In this document: positions 15,514 to 23,871 of the stretch, piece by piece | How positions within the stretch are numbered: position 1 is the stretch's first letter | How the letters are laid out: every line of letters begins with the position of its first letter | Assembly: GCA_003134655.1 (NCBI GenBank) | Contig: PLBY01000147.1 | Span: 74,684-138,683 of the forward strand | DNA length: 64,000 nucleotides | From: Acidobacteriaceae bacterium | Lineage (GTDB): Bacteria > Acidobacteriota > Terriglobia > Terriglobales > Acidobacteriaceae | Direction of reading: 5' to 3' | Program-made: the position numbers and the translations under genes | The notes under the pieces: generated by a model | Database searches by the model: none | What the model was told of the DNA's origin: nothing | Seen by the model: the letters and a program-made list of their open reading frames with translations, nothing else

Positions 15514-17025
15514 TTACTGCTGCCACGCCACTCCCGGGTAGAGACTCGGTATGCGCTGACCACGATAAGCGTATGCACCTGTCGTGTTCATCTGCCAAAC
15601 AACTTGCGGGCTGGCGGTTTGGGTCACTTCCATAATCTCTGAACCAGTGGGGCTGGCGGCGCTACTGGCGAACTCGACATCTCCGTTGCCAAGAGTTCCG
15701 ATGCTGCCGCCCCAAATGGAATAAAAGCCCGGTAGATCTTGCCAGAGCAAGCTGGCAGAGCTCGTACTCTCGTCCACTTGGAAGATCGTAGCCCGGCTAT
15801 AGCAGGCCGGTGCTGAAGATGAGGAGTTGCAGGCAACATTATTGGCGTCGATTCGATAGTTTCCGTCGTCATAGACGGCGAGAGTCGTCAGGGATCCGTT
15901 TGCAGTAACAATGGTTGGATCGTGCTGACCATAGAACCATTGGCTGGGATCTCCCCCTGACAGAGCGAAGTCTCCAGCCTCGCCCAGTTCCCACAGGACA
16001 TTTCCCGAACCGGCGCCGTCTCGATAATCGAGTTTGAGAATCCAGCTCTGATGACGCATCGAAAGCAGCAAATTGCCATCCGCCGTGTAAACGAGAGCAT
16101 TACTGTGCGTCCAATCGGGCAAACCCTGGAGGTGACGGTTGACATCCAGGTAGTCGAAAGCCGACCAACCCCAAACGACATTCCCCGTCGGATCGATGTC
16201 GACCACGCAATCCCCGAGTACGCTCGTGGTACCGGAGTATCCGGGTAAATCCGTGAAATCCTTACTGATCTGACCAATCGTGATCCAATGGCCATTGGGC
16301 TGAACCAACACATCGTGCGAGAAATTGATGATGACGAAAGGGTAGCCGTTGGTTTGCAGCGACTGATTCACCTGCGCGACAGAGACATCTCGAATCGTGT
16401 TGCCAATCAGGTCCACTTCACGCAAGTCGGAGTTGAGTTGAAGCATGATATGGCCGTTCGCCATCGGTTTCGCTGGGAGGGCACCCGAAGGGTAGTACCA
16501 AATGACATTGCCCTGAAGGTCCGTTACGACAGACGACAACAACTTGGATCCGGCAGCCGGAACCATGCTCAGCAATTCCACCCCTGGCGCGGGCGCAAGG
16601 CCTGGGACTGTAGCGCGAGTTATTTGAATTTGCGGTGCGGGTTGCGACGTGGGCAGCGCTCCCGTAGTGAAGGTCTGGTCCTGATCGACAAACGAGCCAC
16701 CGGCCCAGTCCACGTGCGCCCGCATGTGGTAGGTTGTCTGCGGTATCATGCCGGCCACCAGAATGTTGAGCGCCTGGCCGCCTGGGGCCGTCACCGAATT
16801 CGTCATGACCGACGTCTCCCGGCCGTAGTTCGTGTCCGGTCCGAACTCAACCCACGCGGTCAATCCCTGGTGAAAATGCCGGATGCTATATTGAGCGACC
16901 AGCGGGTGCGACGTAGCAGAAACAGCAGTTATTGGCGGCGTATAGTTTCCGGACCCGCATCCGAGGAATTCGAGAGAAGCTATGATGGCAACAGACAGAC
17001 ACAATACGGCGCGTGAGTTCTTCAG
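15514..17025 (-). CDS. Arylsulfotransferase (ASST)-family lipoprotein
   Basis: About 500 residues. A lipoprotein signal peptide (VAIIASLEFLGC, Cys as the lipidation site) is followed by a fibronectin-like domain (about 30-120), then a six-bladed-propeller ASST-type domain. Recognisable blades include VVTDLQGNVIWYYPSG, ANGHIMLQLNSDLREVDL, WTHSNALVYTADGNLLLSMR and GQHDPTIV. Characterised family members move sulfate between phenolic compounds; close relatives in soil bacteria are untested. Start: TTG 17004 gives a short uncharged N-terminus, while an in-frame CTG at 17025 adds MKNSRAV with GGAGAGGGG upstream. That gives a normal charged n-region, so I favour it. A strong promoter lies upstream. 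Confidence 0.7.
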   Translation of the reverse strand: MKNSRAVLCLSVAIIASLEFLGCGSGNYTPPITAVSATSHPLVAQYSIRHFHQGLTAWVEFGPDTNYGRETSVMTNSVTAPGGQALNILVAGMIPQTTYHMRAHVDWAGGSFVDQDQTFTTGALPTSQPAPQIQITRATVPGLAPAPGVELLSMVPAAGSKLLSSVVTDLQGNVIWYYPSGALPAKPMANGHIMLQLNSDLREVDLIGNTIRDVSVAQVNQSLQTNGYPFVIINFSHDVLVQPNGHWITIGQISKDFTDLPGYSGTTSVLGDCVVDIDPTGNVVWGWSAFDYLDVNRHLQGLPDWTHSNALVYTADGNLLLSMRHQSWILKLDYRDGAGSGNVLWELGEAGDFALSGGDPSQWFYGQHDPTIVTANGSLTTLAVYDDGNYRIDANNVACNSSSSAPACYSRATIFQVDESTSSASLLWQDLPGFYSIWGGSIGTLGNGDVEFASSAASPTGSEIMEVTQTASPQVVWQMNTTGAYAYRGQRIPSLYPGVAWQQ

Positions 17026-17066
17026 TGTGCACCCCTCTCCGGTACATCGCAGAAGTAGACGGCCTT

Positions 17067-17095
17067 TTTTTACCTACCCTTGGCGCTAGTGTCAA
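17067..17095 (-). promoter_or_regulatory. Consensus-like promoter for the arylsulfotransferase gene
   Basis: On the minus strand a perfect -35 box TTGACA (17095-17090) is followed by a 17-bp spacer and TAAAAA (17072-17067) as the -10 box. The predicted transcript start near 17060 leaves a 35-nt leader to the CTG at 17025. Confidence 0.6.
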
Positions 17096-17273
17096 GCAGA
17101 ATCGTGGGGAACTGAACGTTCGATGGAACGCAGTGGCATTATTCGCTATTAAGGGAACGCCCCTCTACCAGACCCTCGGCTGCGCGATTGGCGTACGGGC
17201 GTGGTGGTGGGATGAGCCTGTGAGTTTCGCCTCAACGCGGCCTCTAGACGCGAAGTGTCGGATTTGGAACCTG

Positions 17274-18041
17274 CTACGCGTTTGTCGAATCTGCAGGTAA
17301 ACTATTTTTGGAAGATGATCCATTCGCGCGTTCTGGCGAAGTAGACCCGTGTGACCGTGGTAGAACCACGGGAGAACTAGTGCCGAAAACTTCTTCCAAA
17401 TCGTTGATCGACAGGTCGACGAGGGTCGAGACGACACGGTCAGCGCCAGCTTGAATCAACGGTGGTACATACTGTCCAACCGCGATTCCCAAGCAGCATA
17501 GCCCCGCAGACTTCGCGGAGCGAACTCCACATACGGAGTCTTCGATAGCGAACAGACGTTCTGGGGAGATCGAGAGACGCTCAGCGGCTAATCGGTAGAT
17601 GGTTGGATCTGGTTTACTTTGGACGACGTCATCCCCGGTCACCACCACTTCAAAGTAGTCGGCGATGTTGAGTTGTTGAAGGGTCCACTGAGCGCGTTGC
17701 CGACTGGCCGACGTGGCTACCGCAAGGCGAAGTCCCGCCTTTTTAGCTGTCCTGATGAATTCGACGGTACCCAGCACCGGTTCGAGCTCTGAAGAGGCCT
17801 GACGAAAATATTCGTCCTTTTTATCCCCATACTCCTGCACCTCGGTATCTGAAAGGTCGCCCAGAAAATGAATCAGAATGTCTCGCCGTCTGCGGCCCTC
17901 AAAGATGAAGTCGAGATCTTGTTCCGAGACTTGCTTGCCCACGCTGGCAAGGAACGCACGCCACGCGCGTTTGTGCAGGGGGTGACTATCAACAATCACG
18001 CCGTCCAAGTCGAAAACAACTCCAGCGAAAATGGAATCCAT
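17274..18041 (-). CDS. HAD-family phosphatase, beta-phosphoglucomutase-like subfamily
   Basis: About 255 residues and the last gene of the polysaccharide locus. HAD motifs are complete: GVVFDLDGVIVDS (nucleophile and general acid Asp), AVATSAS (motif II), QSKPDP (motif III Lys) and AIEDS (motif IV). The helical cap (HKRAWRAFLASVG and following) is the beta-PGM/GPH type. About 35 extra Ser/Pro-rich residues trail the domain. The start is taken at ATG 18041, preceded by GGAGAG; ATG 18053 is an alternative. It follows hddC by 19 nt, so it is a good candidate for the heptose-1,7-bisphosphate phosphatase step. True GmhB belongs to a different HAD branch (HisB-N type). Confidence 0.85.
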   Translation of the reverse strand: MDSIFAGVVFDLDGVIVDSHPLHKRAWRAFLASVGKQVSEQDLDFIFEGRRRRDILIHFLGDLSDTEVQEYGDKKDEYFRQASSELEPVLGTVEFIRTAKKAGLRLAVATSASRQRAQWTLQQLNIADYFEVVVTGDDVVQSKPDPTIYRLAAERLSISPERLFAIEDSVCGVRSAKSAGLCCLGIAVGQYVPPLIQAGADRVVSTLVDLSINDLEEVFGTSSPVVLPRSHGSTSPERANGSSSKNSLPADSTNA

Positions 18042-18060
18042 CACTCTCCGCATGATCGGC

Positions 18061-18756
18061 CTATAGACCGGGCCACGTGGCTTGGGCCTGTTGGTAGTTC
18101 GCCAAGGTGCCAATGTCGATCAGATAATCCTTGATTGGAAACGCCAGCATTTGTCCTGTGAGCTTGGGCAACACGTGGAATCCGATGTCCGCCGGAACGC
18201 TGTCCGGGATGATGTCCAGTAGTTGTGGCGTGCCGATCATCAGGCCCGAGAATGCCAAATTACCGGTCGGATGAGCAGGTTTTTCGACAAAGTCCTCGAT
18301 TACTCCCCGGGAATTGGTGGTCACAATGCCGCAGCGAGACGGGTCGGGGACTTCGTAGACCCCAAGCGTAGCCGCCAGACCGTGCTCGCGATGCAAGTGT
18401 AACATTGCCGGCAGGTCAGCGCGGTGGAGAACATCCGCGTAAAATATCCAGAAAAGATCCTCTCCTTCAACCCACTTACGATTCGCGCGCAACGTCCCAG
18501 CACTACCCAGCAGCTGCTTCTCCTCCGCCACGTGCACGCGCAAATCAGGGTCTAAACGCTGTTGCAAGAACGTTCGCACCACATCCGCGTGGGCGTGAAG
18601 GTTGATCAGAACCTCAGTGATTCCAAGTTTCTTACACACTTTCATCCAGATCGACAGCATCGGCATGCCCTGGATTGGTACAAGACACTTGGGAACCTTG
18701 TCGGTGATAGGACGCAGTCGAGTTCCGTTGCCGGCCGCCAAGAGGAATGCTTTCAT
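18061..18756 (-). CDS. hddC: Sugar-1-phosphate nucleotidyltransferase, probable heptose-1-phosphate guanylyltransferase
   Basis: A 231-residue enzyme with the nucleotidyltransferase signature at the very N-terminus (LLAAGNGTRLRP, then KCLVPIQGMPM) and the metal-binding Asp in FWIFYADVLH. The end of the fold is typical (DIGTLANYQQA). Length and sequence fit the short GTases that activate mannose-1-phosphate or D-glycero-D-manno-heptose-1-phosphate. The neighbouring HddA kinase and GmhA isomerase make the heptose assignment likely, giving GDP-D-glycero-alpha-D-manno-heptose in the cytosol. Nucleotide and sugar specificity are inferred from context. Confidence 0.75.
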   Translation of the reverse strand: MKAFLLAAGNGTRLRPITDKVPKCLVPIQGMPMLSIWMKVCKKLGITEVLINLHAHADVVRTFLQQRLDPDLRVHVAEEKQLLGSAGTLRANRKWVEGEDLFWIFYADVLHRADLPAMLHLHREHGLAATLGVYEVPDPSRCGIVTTNSRGVIEDFVEKPAHPTGNLAFSGLMIGTPQLLDIIPDSVPADIGFHVLPKLTGQMLAFPIKDYLIDIGTLANYQQAQATWPGL

Positions 18757-18783
18757 CGGGACTCCCGCGTGTCAGAGCGCGTG

Positions 18784-19869
18784 TTAAGCAATCGACCGGC
18801 CGGTGACGTTTGGAACGAACGTCCAACTACATCCGCTGCGTTCGTCCCGGCTGATGAAAGGATCGTTCACGATCGCCTGTGCGCCCTGCATATCAAAGCC
18901 GAAGGTCATTTCCTGGGTGTCGTGTTGCCGCATCGCCTCGCGGACATCGGATTGAAATTCGGGTTCGCAGTAGAGGAGGAGAAAGCCCCCGCCGCCGGCT
19001 CCAGTAATCTTGCCTCCTAAAGCACCATGCTTCAGCGCAAGACTGTAGAGTTCGTCGATGTGCGGTGTTGAGATCTTCGTTGAGATGCGTCGCTTCGCCT
19101 GCCAGCCTTCGTGCAGCAACGCGCCTATCTCTCTGAGGTCGCCTTGTTGAAGTGCGGTGCGCATGCGAAGTCCTAGTGCTTTTACCTCGTGCAGGGCTTC
19201 CAAGGCGCCTCCGGTCTGGTTACGGGTCGAAGACTCCTGTTCCTTCAATATGCTCCACGAGTGATGGGCTGAACCGGTAAAGAAAAGCATCAGATTCCGC
19301 TGCAGCTCTGTTAATACGGCAGGGTTCAAATCGATGGGCTCAACGAGAGTGCCGCCATCTGGATGAAATGTGATGAAGTTCAAGCCTCCAAACGCGGCTG
19401 CGTATTCATCCTGTTTTCCGACGTGTTTTCCCAGAAGATGCCGTGCGATGTGGAAAGATCGTTCCGCCAGATCGTACTTCGAAATCGGGTGCTGCAAGTA
19501 TGTGCTCAGGGTCTTGAGGATGTTGACACAGACGCTAGCGGAAGATCCAAGGCCCGTGCCTGGCGGAATTTCCGAGGCGAGGAACAGATCTACTGCGATA
19601 TCACAATTCATCTCCTTCAACACTGCCAACGGAATTTCCAGCGAGCTTCCGCGCAAGTTTGCCTGGGCGATATCGTGCCAAGTCTCGAAGACGCGGAGAT
19701 CGGAGGAAATTACTTGTATCCGGCCATCGGACCGCGCAGTGAGTATCGTGTAGAAATACTTATTGATCGCGACGCTCAGGACCGACCCGCCGAACTGCTC
19801 ATAATACGCCGGCAAATCGGTGCCACCGCCACCGAAACTAATCCGCACTGGACTGCGAACTATGAGCAT
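18784..19869 (-). CDS. hddA: D-glycero-alpha-D-manno-heptose-7-phosphate kinase (GHMP family)
   Basis: A 361-residue GHMP kinase. It opens with RSPVRISFGGGGTDLPAYY, characteristic of HddA/fucokinase-type enzymes. The ATP loop is IPPGTGLGSSASVCVN and the C-terminal motif is GALGGKITGAGGGGFLLLYC. HddA phosphorylates C1 of D-glycero-alpha-D-manno-heptose 7-phosphate. Its N-terminus overlaps the 3' end of the upstream sugar-transferase gene by 32 bp in another frame, indicating tight operon packing. With GmhA, HddC and the HAD phosphatase it completes a GDP-heptose pathway. Confidence 0.88.
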   Translation of the reverse strand: MLIVRSPVRISFGGGGTDLPAYYEQFGGSVLSVAINKYFYTILTARSDGRIQVISSDLRVFETWHDIAQANLRGSSLEIPLAVLKEMNCDIAVDLFLASEIPPGTGLGSSASVCVNILKTLSTYLQHPISKYDLAERSFHIARHLLGKHVGKQDEYAAAFGGLNFITFHPDGGTLVEPIDLNPAVLTELQRNLMLFFTGSAHHSWSILKEQESSTRNQTGGALEALHEVKALGLRMRTALQQGDLREIGALLHEGWQAKRRISTKISTPHIDELYSLALKHGALGGKITGAGGGGFLLLYCEPEFQSDVREAMRQHDTQEMTFGFDMQGAQAIVNDPFISRDERSGCSWTFVPNVTGRSIA

Positions 19870-21274
19870 GGGCCAAATTCTCCTGGAAGCTTATATCCGT
19901 CCCCACCGTTGTAACACCCGCGATCGAATCCGGCTTTTGTGGACGGAGAATCCGAACGACTAGGGTCCATGCGGTTTGAAGCAGTAGGGAGACATCTTGG
20001 AATGGAGACCGACGGAGGATATATTGCAGGTCGTAGCGGGTCTTGTCCTCGGAGGAGTGCTGATCGCGCAGACCGTGCACCTGGGCGAGGCCAGTAATCC
20101 CTGGTTTTGCTTTGAGTCGTTGGCGGTGCCAGTCTGTATAGTGCCGAGCGCGATCAAGTCCTTCCGGACGAGGCCCGACCAGGCTCATCTCACCGCGCAG
20201 AACGTTGAGCAACTGAGGCAACTCGGTGATGCTCGTCTTTTGCAGCAGGCGTTCGTAGGCGGGCAGTTCGGCCGCCCTTCGGGGTGAATTTAGCCGGTAT
20301 ATGCCAAACTCCTTTGCATCTTTCCCGCAACGTTGCTCGCTACAGAAGGCTCTCCCTTTCCTCACTTTTAGAAGTGCAGCCCCAGCTAGCATGGGCGGGA
20401 TGGACACTGGAAGCAGTGCAAGTGTCATCGCCACATCAAAACTGCGTTTCCAGAACGGCTCACCATCAACTAACGGACCGGTTTGCAATTCCAACAACGG
20501 AAGACCATCGAGGTCGGTCAGTTCGGGTTTGGTCAGATACATCTCATAAGGCTGTGGAACCATGCTGACTGCGATGCCTTGGTTGCCGCACCGCAACGTA
20601 AGGTCCAAGATCTCCGGATGCCCTGGCGCCGAAACCGTCAAAATAACCTCGTGTACCCCCCGTGACTTGAGCAATTCAGCGATATCGAGAGTTCGGAGGG
20701 TGATCGCATCCTTGTGCTTAGCGGGTGAAACCGTTGGGAAGGCGTCCTCGCCAGGGCCCAAGAAACCAACAACCTTGCGCAACATTTCCGGATGACATTC
20801 AATCTTGTTGGCCATTTCGCGAGCCAGTGGACCGTTGCCGACGATCACGACGTTGCGAACCAGACCCCGGGCGTTGCGTGAAGCCATGATCGATCGCGCA
20901 ACCAGCCGGATCGCCAGGAAGCCCAAGAAGAGCAACAGGCCAAAATATCCCAAAGCGAGACGAGAGATAAATTGGCGCTCCAAGTAGGCGATCGTAAAGA
21001 GTGCACACATCAGAGCCAACACCGCGAGGAGGAGTTGAGAGATGACCGCAGGCAACCTCCAACCTGCCCGAAAGCCGTCCAATCGGACCCAGGAGGACAT
21101 TACACTCCAGAAAAGGAGGGCCGCCATGAGTGGCGGGAGGAAGATCAGGGCGGTACTGTCGGTTGGACCGTGCCACACCCAGCCATATCGCATCAGGTAT
21201 GCAAGAGGCATAGCCAACATGCCCCACGCGAGGTCAGCGGTCAAAATCGTATTACGCAGATGTCGAGGAGTCAT
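19838..21274 (-). CDS. Polyprenyl-phosphate glycosylphosphotransferase (WbaP/WcaJ-like, full length)
   Basis: A 478-residue membrane enzyme that starts a polysaccharide unit by moving a sugar-1-phosphate onto undecaprenyl phosphate. It has four N-terminal helices, a central Rossmann-like CoA-binding domain (VVIVGNGPLAREMANKI, about 155-260), one further membrane segment, and the C-terminal bacterial sugar-transferase domain. That domain contains ELPQLLNVLRGEMSLVGPRP and KPGITGLAQVHG. The segment normally carrying the basic FRS/T motif is altered to IYRLNSPRRAAELP, where standard members read KFRSM, and the loop is short. Catalytic competence may therefore be reduced. A second, compact sugar transferase is encoded at 23185. 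Confidence 0.85.
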   Translation of the reverse strand: MTPRHLRNTILTADLAWGMLAMPLAYLMRYGWVWHGPTDSTALIFLPPLMAALLFWSVMSSWVRLDGFRAGWRLPAVISQLLLAVLALMCALFTIAYLERQFISRLALGYFGLLLFLGFLAIRLVARSIMASRNARGLVRNVVIVGNGPLAREMANKIECHPEMLRKVVGFLGPGEDAFPTVSPAKHKDAITLRTLDIAELLKSRGVHEVILTVSAPGHPEILDLTLRCGNQGIAVSMVPQPYEMYLTKPELTDLDGLPLLELQTGPLVDGEPFWKRSFDVAMTLALLPVSIPPMLAGAALLKVRKGRAFCSEQRCGKDAKEFGIYRLNSPRRAAELPAYERLLQKTSITELPQLLNVLRGEMSLVGPRPEGLDRARHYTDWHRQRLKAKPGITGLAQVHGLRDQHSSEDKTRYDLQYILRRSPFQDVSLLLQTAWTLVVRILRPQKPDSIAGVTTVGTDISFQENLAHAHSSQSSAD

Positions 21275-21302
21275 CGGGTACTTCCAAGTCTGGGGGAAAG
21301 CG

Positions 21303-21959
21303 TCACGCCTGTTGGCGGATCAAGTCCTGCGCTGCGGCTTCGAGCATCCGTGACCGCAACGATGTAAAGATTGAGTGGTTCACGGAAACATGCAGATCCT
21401 CGATGATTTGCATGTTATCAGAGGGGATGATTACGCACAGGTCACAAAGTGGCTTCATCTTGCCGCCCTGAAAACCCGTTAGACCGATTGTCAACGCACC
21501 CGCTTCCCGAGCGACATGGAGAGCTTTCAGCACGTTGGGGGAGTTACCGCTTCCGCTGATCGCGAGCGCAATGTCACCTTTATCGATGAACGGGGTGAGT
21601 TGTTCGGCAAAGATATCGTCGTAACACGCGTCATTTGCCCAAGCTGTCATCAGGGGAACGTTGTCGGTGAGGGCCAGCACGCGGAAGCGCCGGTTCCCGT
21701 TAATCACCGTGCCCTTGCCGAGGTCGCAGGCGCAATGGGAAGCCAATCCAGCGCTGCCACCGTTACCGAACACATAGACGGTTTTGCCCTCGAGGTACGC
21801 GTTCCACAAAGCGTCCGTCACGCGATCGATCAGGGCAAAAGGAAGCCGTCGAAGAACGGAACCGACGCCTTGGAAGTACGCCTCTGAGCGGGTAACCTCA
21901 TGAGGCGAAAAAGGTGAAGCAGCGACCTCAGTGCTTCGCTGATTGGGCAGGGTACTCAT
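21303..21959 (-). CDS. gmhA: Sedoheptulose-7-phosphate isomerase (SIS domain)
   Basis: A 218-residue SIS-domain protein. The family signatures VYVFGNGGSAGLASHCACDL, ALTDNVPLMTAWAND, IALAISGSGNSPNVL and IIEDLHVSVNHSI match GmhA, the first enzyme of ADP/GDP-heptose synthesis (sedoheptulose 7-phosphate to D-glycero-D-manno-heptose 7-phosphate). The 25 N-terminal residues are extra and not conserved. It lies 28 nt upstream of the sugar-transferase gene and feeds HddA and HddC in the same transcript. Confidence 0.88.
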   Translation of the reverse strand: MSTLPNQRSTEVAASPFSPHEVTRSEAYFQGVGSVLRRLPFALIDRVTDALWNAYLEGKTVYVFGNGGSAGLASHCACDLGKGTVINGNRRFRVLALTDNVPLMTAWANDACYDDIFAEQLTPFIDKGDIALAISGSGNSPNVLKALHVAREAGALTIGLTGFQGGKMKPLCDLCVIIPSDNMQIIEDLHVSVNHSIFTSLRSRMLEAAAQDLIRQQA

Positions 21960-22025
21960 GTCAGGGGTGACCTCAGATTGTGGGATTGAAATTAGAACAG
22001 TGCGACTTCGACGGTAAGGACGAAC

Positions 22026-23138
22026 TTAGTGGCCGGCAGAGAGGACCACACCGGCCTGCTTCATATTGAGGTAAGCGTCTTGCACTTGCTCCGGAATACC
22101 TCCATTCCGTTGAACCCAGACTAGAAAGTCATCCAGGATTTGCGACAAGCTCCGCTTTGGACTCCACCCCAAGGCCTGCAGTTTCGAAATGGATGACACG
22201 CTGTGGCGGTTATCGCCGGTCCGATATTCGCCCGGAGTAAGAAACTCGACCTGATTCCCGACCTTCTCGCGGACCAGCCGCGCATAGTCGATGACCGAGG
22301 TGGGATGTCCACTGCCGACATTAAAGGCTTGAGCATTGGCTGCGTCCTGTTCGAGAACCAGCATGTTTGCGTTCACTATGTCTTCGATATGTACAAAATC
22401 GCGCGTCTGGAGTCCGTCTTCGTAGATGATCAACGGATCGCCAATCAAGGCGCGGCTCACAAAAATGCGGCAGATCCCCGAGTAGTGGTTGAAGAGCGAT
22501 TGACGGGGTCCCTGCGTGATGGAATAGCGCAGGGCGACCGTGGGAATCCCGTGGATCCATCCCAGTCCGAGGGCGGTTTTCTCCTGAGCGAGTTTGGAGA
22601 CTGCGTACTGGTTGTAGGGATTGGTGTGCTGCTCTATCAGCAACGAAGCTGTAGCCCGTTGGCCACATTGGGCGCAGGAGACTTCCCATTCTTTTCGCTG
22701 CAATTGCCGCGCGCTCCGAGGAATCGGAAGAAACGGGCCGTGCTCCTGACAAACATACTGTCCCTCGCCATACACCGCTTGGGAAGACGCAACGATAACT
22801 TTCCGGATCTTCATGCGATCCTCAACGATCAACTCATAAAGAAGAGCCGTGCCCACGGCGTTCACAGCAAGGAAGCGGGAAAAGTCCGGCATGTAATCCT
22901 GGTAGGCCGCTTGATGCGAAACCACGTCAACGTCCCGTAGCGCGTAGCGGAAAGCCTCGCGGTCGGTGACGTCGCCTCGAATGAACTCAACTCCTTGAGG
23001 GAATTGAGGGGGCTCGCCGCTGGGATGCACCTTTGGGTCCAAGTTGTCTAAAACTCGAACCTCGAAGCCTTCCTTGTGAAAGCGATCGGCAAGATGGCCG
23101 CCAATGAACCCGGCTCCGCCAGTGACGAGAACACGCAT
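22026..23138 (-). CDS. Extended SDR nucleotide-sugar epimerase with a Cys-rich insert
   Basis: A 370-residue NAD(P)-dependent epimerase/dehydratase. The Rossmann motif is VTGGAGFIGGHLADRF, the catalytic Ser/Tyr-Lys set is VIVASSQAVYGEG and YNQYAVSKLAQEK, and the substrate loop is DFVHIEDIVNANM. Between the strand carrying SSQ and the YxxxK helix is an insert with VCQEHG and SCAQCG, a possible zinc-binding knuckle. The same feature occurs in dTDP-L-rhamnose 4-epimerase-type SDRs, so a dTDP-6-deoxysugar is a plausible substrate. It is 66 nt upstream of gmhA. Confidence 0.85.
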   Translation of the reverse strand: MRVLVTGGAGFIGGHLADRFHKEGFEVRVLDNLDPKVHPSGEPPQFPQGVEFIRGDVTDREAFRYALRDVDVVSHQAAYQDYMPDFSRFLAVNAVGTALLYELIVEDRMKIRKVIVASSQAVYGEGQYVCQEHGPFLPIPRSARQLQRKEWEVSCAQCGQRATASLLIEQHTNPYNQYAVSKLAQEKTALGLGWIHGIPTVALRYSITQGPRQSLFNHYSGICRIFVSRALIGDPLIIYEDGLQTRDFVHIEDIVNANMLVLEQDAANAQAFNVGSGHPTSVIDYARLVREKVGNQVEFLTPGEYRTGDNRHSVSSISKLQALGWSPKRSLSQILDDFLVWVQRNGGIPEQVQDAYLNMKQAGVVLSAGH

Positions 23139-23184
23139 GATTGATTTAGCTCCTTAGAGTCGGAACTTTTCCGGACACGTGACG

Positions 23185-23838
23185 CTACTTACCCGAGCCC
23201 GAGAATACTGTTTCCACGGTGCGCATAAGTATCGCGAGATCGAGCGAAAGAGACCATCGCCTGATGTATTCGAGGTCGAGTCGTACCCACTCATCAAAGT
23301 CGCTGATCTGATTGCGACCACTCACTTGCCAAAGACAAGTAATTCCGGGCTTCACTGCCATCTTCTGTTTCTGATACTCGGTGAACTGCTCGTACTCCGT
23401 AACCAACGGAGGACGTGGACCAACCAGACTCATGTCCCCTTTGAGTACGCTGTACAGTTGGGGCAATTCATCGAGGCTGTACTTCCTGAGCCATGCGCCA
23501 ACCGTCGTGATACGAGGATCGTTCGCGATCTTGAAAACCGGCCCAGTCATTTCGTTGAGCGACGTCAGTTCGTCACGAAGTGCATCAGCGTTCGCCACCA
23601 TCGATCGAAACTTGTAACCAGTGAACGGCCGTCCACCACAACCTACGACCTTCCATCGATAGAAGATCGGCCCGGGAGAACTGAGCTTCACCGCAACGGC
23701 GATAGCCAGGAGAAAAGGGAATAGCAGCAGGAGCAGACTCAGCGAGATCATTACGTCGAAAAAACGCTTGGCCGCGATTTGCACCGGGCTATGCCAGCAA
23801 CGCGAATAAGCGAGAGGTTCGTGCCCAACTGCTTCCAT
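23185..23838 (-). CDS. Compact initiating sugar transferase (PglC-like)
   Basis: About 217 residues with one N-terminal membrane hairpin (VMISLSLLLLLFPFLLAIAV) followed by the full catalytic domain. The domain shows KFRSMVANAD, SLDELPQLYSVLKGDMSLVG, PRPPLVTEYE and KPGITCLWQVSGRNQI. All motifs of monotopic phosphoglycosyl transferases are present, so this is probably the active initiator of the locus. ATG 23838 is used; TTG 23850 adds four residues. Neither has a good ribosome-binding site. Confidence 0.88.
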   Translation of the reverse strand: MEAVGHEPLAYSRCWHSPVQIAAKRFFDVMISLSLLLLLFPFLLAIAVAVKLSSPGPIFYRWKVVGCGGRPFTGYKFRSMVANADALRDELTSLNEMTGPVFKIANDPRITTVGAWLRKYSLDELPQLYSVLKGDMSLVGPRPPLVTEYEQFTEYQKQKMAVKPGITCLWQVSGRNQISDFDEWVRLDLEYIRRWSLSLDLAILMRTVETVFSGSGK

Positions 23839-23871
23839 TACGTTTTTCAAAATAATACCGGCAATCGTGAA

